The position numbers were made by a program, and so were the translations under genes. This document shows, one piece after another, positions 1-4,287 of a DNA stretch of 7,014 nucleotides. Positions within the stretch are counted from its first letter, which is position 1; the number at the start of each line of letters is the position of its first letter. The notes beneath the pieces were generated by a model, which worked only from the letters and a program-made list of their open reading frames with translations, made no database searches and had not been told where the DNA came from. The stretch covers positions 1 through 7,014 of the forward strand of contig CAMVJF010000086.1 of NCBI GenBank assembly GCA_947167725.1, read 5' to 3'. Source of the DNA: an uncultured Clostridia bacterium (GTDB lineage Bacteria > Bacillota > Clostridia > Oscillospirales > Oscillospiraceae).

Positions 1-275
1 GATTCGCCGCCAACGGCGTGGATACCCCCATCAGCCACGTCAAGGGCGTGATCTCGATGGCGCGCGCCAAGGATCCGGACAGCGCCAGCTCGCAGTTCTT
101 CATCACGGTGGCCGACGCGACCTTCCTCGACGGGCAGTACGCGGCCTTCGGCCATGTGATCGAGGGCATGGAGATCGCCGAGCAGATCGCGAAGGACGCC
201 AGACCCATCGACAACAACGGCAGCGTCCCGCCCGCGCAGCAGCCCGTCATCGAGAGCGTCGTCGTCACCGACTGA
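1..275 (+). CDS. Peptidyl-prolyl cis-trans isomerase, cyclophilin type (3' end only)
   Basis: Cyclophilins catalyse cis-trans isomerisation of Xaa-Pro bonds and help protein folding. The open frame enters from the left edge; codons in frame begin at base 3, giving about 90 residues to the TGA at 273-275. The visible part carries the family core GVISMARAKDPDSASSQFFI (family pattern: G-x-(I/L)-S-M-A-R ... S-A-x-S-Q-F-F-I), which lines the active-site groove, then the second block FLDGQYAAFGHVIEGME. The GTG at 18 is internal, because the reading frame and homologous sequence (FAANG) continue upstream of it; the true start lies outside the window. The C-terminal tail QPVIESVVVTD is the usual last beta strand. 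Whether the full protein has a lipoprotein signal or is cytoplasmic cannot be told from here. The gene converges with the lipid kinase gene to its right. The family call is very secure; the exact paralogue is not. Confidence 0.95.
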   Translation, partial: FAANGVDTPISHVKGVISMARAKDPDSASSQFFITVADATFLDGQYAAFGHVIEGMEIAEQIAKDARPIDNNGSVPPAQQPVIESVVVTD

Positions 276-304
276 ACGCTCTTTTTCCCCCGGCGCTTTT
301 TTCG

Positions 305-360
305 GACAAACGGCGAAGGAGCTTTCCCAATCAGAGGGGAAAGCTCCTTCGCCGTTTGTC
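305..360. terminator. 24-bp perfect hairpin between convergent genes (bidirectional terminator candidate)
   Basis: The left arm 305-328 and right arm 337-360 are exact reverse complements over 24 bases, with an 8-base loop at 329-336. It lies 29 bases after the isomerase stop and 56 bases beyond the end of the oppositely oriented kinase gene, which is where a shared terminator is expected. The arm ends are TTTGTC, followed on the plus strand by TTGAT, so the U tract is imperfect. The stem is much longer than needed for a terminator, so a processed transcript end or a dispersed intergenic repeat is an alternative. Confidence 0.7.
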
Positions 361-365
361 TTGAT

Positions 366-397
366 GCGCCGGGCGCCGCTCCCGGCGCCAGCTTTTT
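366..397 (+). terminator. Second GC-rich hairpin with T5 tract
   Basis: Arms GCGCCGGG (366-373) and CCCGGCGC (381-388) pair perfectly around a 7-base loop, and TTTTT follows at 393-397 after four further bases. In the rightward direction this resembles a backup intrinsic terminator for the isomerase transcript. The gap between stem and U tract lowers confidence. Confidence 0.4.
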
Positions 398-416
398 CGA
401 TCCCGCCGCGTCCCGT

Positions 417-1235
417 TTACTTCGGCAGGACGGCGGTGTATTCCGTCACGTTCAGCACGGTCTCGCCGTCGATCTGCGCCGCGCAGGGGCGCGAGAAACG
501 GACGTGGATCTCGTTTCCGGTGAAGACGCTCACCATATCGGTTTTGGAAACATGCTCGCCCTTGAAGATCGAGGGGAAGGCGATGAGCGCCTTGAGCTTG
601 GAGCGGCTGCGGTAAACCACGACCGTCAGCTTGTCGGAGAAGCGGTCCTGATTCGGGGCCATCTTCATGCCGCCGCCGTAGTACTTGCCCTTCATGGTCG
701 GCGCGATCCAGACGTGGTCGAACTCATGCTTCACACCGTCGACCGTGACCTCCGCATGGCAGGGCTTGAAGTGGAAGAGCAGGCCCTTGATGGCGATGCC
801 GGTATAGTCGATCTTCTCCTGCGGGCTTTTGGCCTTGATCCGGTCGGCGACCTCACAGCAGTAGCCGTCGATGCCGAAGCCCATGTTGTTGATGAACAGC
901 TTTTCGAGCCCGTTGACATACACCGTGGGGAGCTTCTCAAGATAGGGGTTAAGGAGCACCTCCTCGCCGGGCTGTGCGCCGATGTCGTTGAAGAAGTCGT
1001 TGCCCGTGCCGCTGCCGAGCAGATAGATGTTGTTGCGGATCTCCGTGCCCCCGACGGCGTTGATGAAGTAGTTCAGCGTGCCGTCGCCGCCGATCAGCAC
1101 GACCTCGTCCTCGGGCGCGAGTGTCCTGAGGTAAGCGCCGTAGTCCATACCGACCGCGTCCACCAGCTCCGTCCCCTCCGGGACGTCGGGGCGGATGCCG
1201 TTGTTTGCCAGTGAATTATACAGGTAGTATTTCAT
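417..1235 (-). CDS. Diacylglycerol kinase-family lipid kinase (DAGK catalytic domain, YegS/BmrU-like)
   Basis: The 272-residue product matches the usual 270-310 residues of bacterial DAGK-fold lipid kinases, which transfer phosphate from ATP to diacylglycerol or related membrane lipids at the cytoplasmic membrane face. Signature blocks appear in order: an N-terminal strand with N7-S8 (in place of the usual NP), the nucleotide-binding loop GGDGTLN at residues 49-55, GSGTGNDF at 74-81, NNMGFGID at 116-123, GGGMKMAPNQ at 187-196 and the C-terminal QIDGE at 254-258. The ATG at 1235-1233 is preceded by GGAGGGAGAAC, a good ribosome binding site. The gene lies 27 bases downstream of the YhhN-like gene on the same strand with no terminator between, so the two are probably co-transcribed. 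The substrate cannot be assigned: diacylglycerol, undecaprenol-type and other lipids are handled by this superfamily. Confidence 0.92.
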   Translation of the reverse strand: MKYYLYNSLANNGIRPDVPEGTELVDAVGMDYGAYLRTLAPEDEVVLIGGDGTLNYFINAVGGTEIRNNIYLLGSGTGNDFFNDIGAQPGEEVLLNPYLEKLPTVYVNGLEKLFINNMGFGIDGYCCEVADRIKAKSPQEKIDYTGIAIKGLLFHFKPCHAEVTVDGVKHEFDHVWIAPTMKGKYYGGGMKMAPNQDRFSDKLTVVVYRSRSKLKALIAFPSIFKGEHVSKTDMVSVFTGNEIHVRFSRPCAAQIDGETVLNVTEYTAVLPK

Positions 1236-1262
1236 GTTCTCCCTCCGTTTTTTATCTCCGGT

Positions 1263-1907
1263 TTACAAAAGTCCCAACACGATCAGAAGCTCGCCGAGCG
1301 AATAGGTGAGCATCACCAGGAAATGCGTTTTCATGCGGCTGTCCTTGTTGAAGCGGACGAAGAACAGCGTGCAGTCCGAGACGAAGAACAGCGCCGCGCC
1401 GATCGCCGTGACGAGCCCCGCCGACGAGCCGAGACTGATCCAGCGGAAGATCGCGAAGCAGTTCATCGCGCCGTTGATCAGCAGGTACAGGAACATCGGG
1501 TAAAACAGCGCCTTGGGCAGATGCGGCTTGAGCCTGCGGAAGATGACGCCGACCGTCGCCGCGAAGAAGACGCCCAGCGCGAGGATCAGCGCGGGGGGGA
1601 CGGCGGAAAAAACGACGTCCTTCGAGTAGCCGAGGATGAAGAAGGCGTGGCTGATCATAAAGGCGATGCCGCCCGCCGTGAACCACTTGGTCCCCTTGGG
1701 GATCAGCAGCACGTCGCCGAGCCAGCTGAAGACCAGCGCGAGGAGGATCGCCGTCGCGGGCGCGCGGGCGGCCGCGATGTAGAAGCCGAGCAGCGCCAAC
1801 AGGATCAAGGGCTTGGTGATGTTGCGCAGCTTCGCGTTCTTTTTGGCGGAAGCGTACAGATGGATGGCGGTCGAGACAAAAAAGACGGCCAGAAATACGG
1901 TCTTCAT
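1263..1907 (-). CDS. YhhN/TMEM86-family integral membrane protein (putative lysoplasmalogenase)
   Basis: The 214-residue protein consists almost wholly of hydrophobic segments (about seven to eight predicted by eye). It carries the family's conserved polar positions within them: TKPL at 31-34, SWLGDVLLI at 61-69 (Asp65), AFMISHAFF with His87 at 82-90, ALFFVSD at 172-178, and LFFVRF at 181-186. TMEM86/YhhN proteins studied in animals and bacteria hydrolyse the vinyl-ether bond of lysoplasmalogens; plasmalogens are common in anaerobic Clostridia, so the assignment is plausible but the activity here is inferred. The start chosen is ATG 1907-1905, because AAGGGGG lies 6 bases upstream and the next residues begin the first membrane helix. 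A longer frame reaches 1994, but its extra 29 residues are not family-like and cover the promoter. It is the first gene of a likely two-gene lipid operon with the downstream lipid kinase. Confidence 0.85.
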   Translation of the reverse strand: MKTVFLAVFFVSTAIHLYASAKKNAKLRNITKPLILLALLGFYIAAARAPATAILLALVFSWLGDVLLIPKGTKWFTAGGIAFMISHAFFILGYSKDVVFSAVPPALILALGVFFAATVGVIFRRLKPHLPKALFYPMFLYLLINGAMNCFAIFRWISLGSSAGLVTAIGAALFFVSDCTLFFVRFNKDSRMKTHFLVMLTYSLGELLIVLGLL

Positions 1908-1965
1908 CGAAAACCCCCTTGCGGTCGCCGGCGCGTCGGCGCATCCGGCGTGAAACTCTGACACG

Positions 1966-1994
1966 ATTTTAACACAAAGAGCGCAAAAGGACAA
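1966..1994 (-). promoter_or_regulatory. Sigma-A type promoter of the YhhN-lipid kinase operon
   Basis: Reading leftward, TTGTCC (1994-1989, 4 of 6 to consensus) is separated by exactly 17 bases from TAAAAT (1971-1966, 5 of 6). Transcription would start near 1959, leaving a leader of roughly 50 bases before the ATG at 1907. It sits just downstream of the terminator at 2006-2040, as expected for a new transcription unit. Confidence 0.6.
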
Positions 1995-2005
1995 GCAAGC
2001 GCGTC

Positions 2006-2040
2006 AAAAAAATCGCCGCGGACGCGGCCGCGGCTTTTTT
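2006..2040. terminator. GC-rich hairpin flanked by A and T tracts (bidirectional terminator)
   Basis: Stem arms GCCGCGG (2015-2021) and CCGCGGC (2028-2034) enclose a 6-base loop. TTTTTT follows at 2035-2040, and AAAAAAA precedes at 2006-2012, which reads as U7 on the minus strand. It works in either orientation. The likely job is to stop leftward read-through from the ferritin-like gene before the next promoter at 1994-1966. Confidence 0.65.
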
Positions 2041-2100
2041 CGGTCCTGCGGGAAAGCGTCCGTCGGGAACGGCGTCCCTATTCCCGCGGGCGGGCAAAAG

Positions 2101-2137
2101 AAAAAGGGCATCGCGGTCCTTCCGCAATGCCCTTTTT
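2101..2137 (-). terminator. Intrinsic terminator of the ferritin-like gene
   Basis: Arms 2101-2116 and 2122-2137 pair over 16 positions with a 5-base loop. The single non-Watson-Crick position is a U-G wobble in the leftward transcript but an A-C mismatch in the rightward one, so the structure favours leftward use. The arm ends in TTTTT and begins 16 bases after the stop codon at 2154. Confidence 0.85.
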
Positions 2138-2153
2138 GCTGCCCCGGCGTCCG

Positions 2154-2588
2154 TCACAGAAAGCCGCGCATATCGGCCGCGAGTCCGGCCTCCAGCGCGA
2201 TCAGGCGCTTGGCGATATCCTTTGAGGCCTCGTCCGCGGCCTTGTACTGGTTGAGATAGCGGCTGAGCGATTTGACGCCCATATTGCAGCCGTCCGTCAT
2301 CAGCTCCGCGACCGTCTCGTCGGAATCGTGTACGGTGAGCTTCATCTTCGTCCCCATCTCCGCCATTTTCTGCGCGAGGGCGCCCGGCGTCTTTCCCTCG
2401 TCCCCGTAGCGGTCGAGAAGCGCCCGGATCTCGCCGTCGAGCCGGTCGTGCTCCTTCCGGCAGTCCGACAAAAGCGCTCTGAGCTTCTCCGCGTGCGCAT
2501 ACTGCAGCACGTCGTGGATGGAGGACGCGCCCATCTTCACCCCGGCGTCGCACTCCCGCAGCAGCTTGATCGTATCCTGTTCGATCAT
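2154..2588 (-). CDS. Conserved ferritin-like helical protein of unknown function
   Basis: The 144-residue product is soluble, lacks a signal peptide or membrane segment and is predicted entirely alpha-helical, consistent with a four-helix bundle: roughly residues 1-30, 33-62, 66-108 and 112-144. It resembles small conserved Clostridia proteins with the pattern ECDAGVKMGASSI near the start and MTDGCNMGVKSLSRYLNQY in the middle (here 97-115), which I associate with ferritin-like/DUF2383-type families from memory only. Candidate acidic or His ligands such as Glu46, His47 and Glu133 exist, but no canonical ExxH metal site pair is clear, so a metal role is unproven. The start chosen is ATG 2588-2586, with AGGGGGG about 6 bases upstream; an in-frame ATG at 2627 has no such site and its 13 extra residues look non-native. 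The gene stands alone between its own leader palindrome and its own terminator. Confidence 0.8.
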   Translation of the reverse strand: MIEQDTIKLLRECDAGVKMGASSIHDVLQYAHAEKLRALLSDCRKEHDRLDGEIRALLDRYGDEGKTPGALAQKMAEMGTKMKLTVHDSDETVAELMTDGCNMGVKSLSRYLNQYKAADEASKDIAKRLIALEAGLAADMRGFL

Positions 2589-2609
2589 GGAATCCCCCCT
2601 TTTTCCGTG

Positions 2610-2622
2610 ATACTGACAGTAT
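2610..2622. promoter_or_regulatory. 13-bp palindrome in the leader of the ferritin-like gene (candidate operator)
   Basis: ATACTG-A-CAGTAT is a perfect 6-1-6 inverted repeat centred about 28 bases upstream of the ATG at 2588. The position fits a repressor or activator site. I could not define a convincing -35/-10 pair around it, and the GC-rich stretch from 2623 to 2786 shows nothing else I can support. Confidence 0.35.
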
Positions 2623-2786
2623 TCCATTTCCGCGCGCCTCTATGCATCCCCGAAAGAATACCGCGGACGCGCGGAACGAAAGACCGCATCCCCGCGGCAA
2701 TGCACGCGCCGATCGAGGGATACCTGCGGCAGAAAGCGGCAGCCTGTGCCCGCCCCGGGCAAAGAAGGAAAAGGCGGAATAATCAG

Positions 2787-2842
2787 AAAAAACAGAATCG
2801 GAGGTTTCGACCAAAATGTGGTTGAAACCTCCGATCCTGTTT
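2787..2842. terminator. 23-bp hairpin terminator downstream of the regulator unit
   Basis: Arms 2790-2812 and 2820-2842 pair over 23 positions with two wobble or mismatch positions and a 7-base loop. Read leftward, the stem is followed by U6 (2792-2787); read rightward it is followed by ATTTATTT. The leftward form is the better terminator and would end the transcript from the XRE gene at 3072-3419. The TAA of the small ORF at 2841-3056 lies at the base of this stem. Confidence 0.75.
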
Positions 2843-3056
2843 ATTTATTTGTGCCGCACCCGAGATGCAGAGCAAAAAAGGGCGTCTGGGCCCCGTGTCG
2901 TGTTTTTCTTGCTGGGTGGGATGTTTTTCTCTTTCTCATATTCAATCCAAGCGGGCATGGCGAGAGGTTTGTCAGGGTCAAATCTGTCTGAGCAGGCGCA
3001 AGAGCGCGCTTGCGCCGCCGAAGAGCGGTGAGCAAGTGCGCTCTTGTGCTTTTCAT
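2841..3056 (-). CDS. Doubtful small ORF with strong Shine-Dalgarno, downstream of the XRE gene
   Basis: A 71-residue frame begins at ATG 3056-3054, 15 bases after the regulator's stop. A textbook AAGGAGG (3070-3064) lies 7 bases upstream of it, and the stop sits at the foot of a terminator hairpin, so layout and translation signals support a second cistron. The predicted peptide does not look like a known family: it is very basic (N-terminal ALRRRKRALA), without a membrane segment or signal peptide. Codons 3-20 coincide with a long inverted repeat. A competing minus frame ending at 2845 contains the more protein-like stretch MPAWIEYEKEKNIPPSKK but has no start signal, so a frameshifted, decaying gene is an alternative. 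I do not recognise it. Confidence 0.3.
   Translation of the reverse strand: MKSTRAHLLTALRRRKRALAPAQTDLTLTNLSPCPLGLNMRKRKTSHPARKTRHGAQTPFFALHLGCGTNK
2996..3049. repeat. Compound inverted repeat (18-bp arms with inner hairpin)
   Basis: Arms 2996-3013 and 3032-3049 pair over 18 positions, two of them G-U wobbles in the rightward RNA (A-C mismatches leftward). Inside the 18-base centre, CCGC (3015-3018) and GCGG (3025-3028) form a second small stem. The rightward form is the more stable and is followed by TTTT at 3050-3053. Its role is unknown: terminator, processed RNA element or dispersed repeat are all possible. Confidence 0.5.
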
Positions 3057-3071
3057 GGCCTTTCCTCCTTG

Positions 3072-3419
3072 TCATTCCGCGGAAAGAAACTGTGTGAGGG
3101 TTGAACGAATACTGTCCCATTGATCCGGGTGCCTTCGGATAAGCTCCTCGATATCTGCTGGGATTTCGCCGCGACACTTCGCAGCAAGATTCATGAAGAT
3201 TCTGTGCCTTGCTTCATCCGGCGAAAGCTGTTTTTCAAGCACGGCATACATTTTTTCAAGAGTCTCTCTCGGGGGAGGACTGCCGGTCAAAATGTTATAG
3301 AAGTACGGCCTCGCCATCCCGACAGCCGAGATAAACTCCGCCTGCGACATGCCGGCTTCGCTGATCATGTCTACCAAGTACAATCCAAAGTCGCTTTTTG
3401 CATGCCTTTTCTGTGCCAC
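3072..3419 (-). CDS. XRE-family helix-turn-helix transcriptional regulator
   Basis: The 115-residue protein has an N-terminal helix-turn-helix at about residues 14-47: GMSQAEFISAVGMARPYFYN matches the Cro/C1-type pattern (helix 2 with MSQAEF, turn near VGM, recognition helix ARPYFYNILTG). The remaining residues (52-115) form a helical acidic tail with PPPRETLEKMYAVL and a late segment RRHPDQWDSIRSTLTQFL, probably for oligomerisation or partner binding. The start is a GTG at 3419-3417, supported by GGGAGG 8 bases upstream; no ATG gives the complete HTH with such a site. A promoter and an overlapping inverted repeat lie directly upstream, so autorepression is likely. The target genes are not evident; such regulators often come from phages or integrative elements, but none is visible here. 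Confidence 0.85.
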   Translation of the reverse strand: MAQKRHAKSDFGLYLVDMISEAGMSQAEFISAVGMARPYFYNILTGSPPPRETLEKMYAVLEKQLSPDEARHRIFMNLAAKCRGEIPADIEELIRRHPDQWDSIRSTLTQFLSAE

Positions 3420-3441
3420 TCGCAGCCCCTCCCTTCGTTTG

Positions 3442-3459
3442 GTATGTACGTTTACATAC
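3442..3459. promoter_or_regulatory. 7-4-7 inverted repeat, candidate operator of the XRE regulator
   Basis: GTATGTA (3442-3448) and TACATAC (3453-3459) are exact inverted repeats around CGTT. The site lies 23 bases upstream of the GTG start and overlaps the -10 hexamer at 3461-3456. The length, symmetry and location suit a dimeric HTH repressor blocking its own promoter. Confidence 0.6.
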
Positions 3460-3484
3460 TAACATATTTTTTTACGAATAGCAA
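3456..3484 (-). promoter_or_regulatory. Promoter of the XRE regulator
   Basis: Reading leftward, TTGCTA (3484-3479, 4 of 6) is separated by 17 bases, including an A7 run, from TAGTAT (3461-3456, 4 of 6). TATGTT two bases to the right is an alternative -10. The hexamers are moderate, but spacing and position directly before the gene and overlap with the inverted repeat support it. Confidence 0.5.
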
Positions 3485-3537
3485 TCCCGTTTTTAGGCGC
3501 AAATCATCCCTATTTTTCAGTTCCACGAAAATGAAAA

Positions 3538-3572
3538 GGCACCATAAGCATGATAATCATACCTATGGTGCC
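3538..3572 (-). terminator. Orphan terminator-like hairpin
   Basis: GGCACCATA (3538-3546) and TATGGTGCC (3564-3572) pair perfectly. The centre contains a further palindrome, ATGAT-A-ATCAT (3550-3560). Read leftward, the stem is followed by TTTTCATTTT (3537-3528). It would end transcripts arriving from the epimerase remnant on the right, and no intact leftward gene now lies between 3573 and 4287, so it looks left over from a lost gene. Confidence 0.5.
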
Positions 3573-3748
3573 AGCGTTATGAAAGAGTACGTTGATAATC
3601 CAAACGAGAACACGTTTTCTGGGCAGATGGTTCAAAAGCGGGGAAGACCTCCGAAAAACCGGGCGGAGGATCAAAAACTTGGTCAGCTTTGTGCCGCAAC
3701 GGATTGCAGCTTTGCTGGCATTAGTTGTTTTTGCTCAGTGGAAACGCA
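3573..3748. other. Gene-poor stretch without a recognisable coding region
   Basis: Open frames exist on both strands, for example a rightward frame with TTG start at 3592 and a leftward frame ending near 3576, but none has a ribosome binding site or a family-like sequence. A 6-bp stem, CCTCCG...CGGAGG, near 3650 is the only local structure seen. It most likely represents decayed sequence between the epimerase remnant and the orphan terminator. Confidence 0.5.
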
Positions 3749-3925
3749 TTATCCCTGCGTCACTCGATAAATACCCTCCACGATATCGTCGATATCGGTG
3801 AAGTCCCGGCGCATATTGCCGTAGTTGAAGATTTGGATGGCCTTTTCGGCGGCCAGCTTCTGTATGGCTGAGTAATAAAACATGTCCGGACGTCCGGCAG
3901 GACCGTAAACCCTAAAATTCTGTCG
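3749..3925 (-). pseudogene. Fragment of an NAD-dependent nucleotide-sugar epimerase (both ends lost)
   Basis: The leftward frame reads FRVYGPAGRPDMFYYSAI (from 3916) and continues through IQIFNYGNMRRDFTDIDDIVEGIYRVTQG to a TAA at 3751-3749. This is the mid-to-C-terminal core of extended short-chain dehydrogenase/reductase sugar epimerases such as UDP-glucuronate 4-epimerase, whose typical sequence is FFTVYGPxGRPDM ... IxxxNxGxMxRDFTYIDDIVEGI. An intact enzyme has over 300 residues and would continue for about 100 beyond this point. Here a stop follows at once, and upstream of FRVYG the frame loses similarity and meets a TGA at 3958-3956; the Rossmann NAD-binding half with GxxGxxG and the YxxxK catalytic pair are missing. 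No start or ribosome binding site is present. It is therefore a remnant, presumably of a former surface-polysaccharide gene. The homology is clear by eye; the specific sugar is not determinable. Confidence 0.85.
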
Positions 3926-3945
3926 CGCATCCTGTAAATAATCGC

Positions 3946-3974
3946 TTGAAATCAGTCAAGAATCAAAGTATTAT
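3946..3974 (+). promoter_or_regulatory. Strong sigma-A type promoter upstream of the sensor kinase
   Basis: TTGAAA (3946-3951, 5 of 6) and TATTAT (3969-3974, 5 of 6) are separated by exactly 17 bases in an AT-rich stretch. Transcription would start near 3981, giving a leader of about 300 bases before the kinase ATG at 4288. No other rightward gene begins nearby, so this is the best promoter for the kinase-lipoprotein unit. It partly overlaps the edge of the decayed epimerase region. Confidence 0.65.
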
Positions 3975-4012
3975 TATACTAGTTGGTAAAAGGATAATAA
4001 AAAGGGGTTCTG

Positions 4013-4141
4013 TTATGCCTTGTTCCTGTGTGTGAGCGCCTTCAGCAATTCCATGCGAACGCTGCACCACGAGGTCCACCAGCGGCGTCTTCCGGAAAAA
4101 CTGCGCCATGATCTTCCCGAAATTCGCTGGCGCCGAATAAC
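4013..4141 (-). pseudogene. Possible frameshifted C-terminal remnant of an unidentified gene
   Basis: Two leftward frames join into a protein-like sequence: YSAPANFGKIMAQFFRKTPL (about 4139-4080) continuing as VDLVVQ to about 4062, then after a one-base shift near 4055-4061 MELLKALTHRNKA and TAA at 4015-4013. Neither frame alone is convincing, there is no start signal, and the family is not recognised. It lies upstream of, and on the same strand as, the epimerase fragment, so both could derive from one lost leftward cluster. Chance reading is a real alternative. Confidence 0.25.
4015..4035 (+). other. Possible six-codon leader peptide in the kinase 5' leader
   Basis: ATG CCT TGT TCC TGT GTG TGA encodes MPCSCV. 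AAGGGG (4002-4007) sits 7 bases upstream and the candidate transcription start is about 35 bases before the ATG. Two Cys codons in six suggest an attenuation-type sensor only speculatively. The remaining leader to 4287 shows no structure I can assign to a known riboswitch class. Confidence 0.25.
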
Positions 4142-4287
4142 GCTGACCTTCCCTGACCGCCCATCATCTGGGGCCTTTTCTCCCGGCCTGTTCAGCGGGA
4201 ACCGAAGAGAATCCCAATATGCGTCATTTATTTGCAGATGTGCCAGCTCGTTTGAAAAAAAGATGAGAGGAGGGAGCAAAAAACGTT

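Noticed and set aside
504..1214. Long rightward open frame opposite the lipid kinase (236 codons)
   Set aside because: It is the antisense shadow of a GC-rich gene; the sense strand carries all DAGK motifs and this frame has no family-like sequence.
1252..1944. Alternative leftward frame of 230 codons over the YhhN-like gene
   Set aside because: Arg-rich composition typical of a wrong frame in GC-rich DNA; the overlapping frame has membrane helices, conserved motifs and a ribosome binding site.
1969..2814. Leftward 281-codon frame covering the ferritin-like gene
   Set aside because: Shadow frame running through a terminator and the gene's leader; Arg/Gly/Ala-rich and without motifs.
3538..3572. 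Nested palindrome considered as a recombination or attachment site
   Set aside because: No second copy or integrase is in the window, and the T-rich flank on the minus strand fits a terminator better.
3120..3770. Rightward 216-codon frame antisense to the XRE regulator
   Set aside because: Most of it is the complement of the HTH gene and its promoter; no ribosome binding site or recognisable domain. The segment KRGRPPKN looks like an AT-hook but is isolated and probably chance.
3783..3798. CGATATCGTCGATATCG repeat, seen as a possible operator
   Set aside because: It arises from the codons for DIDDI in the conserved epimerase motif, so it needs no regulatory explanation.
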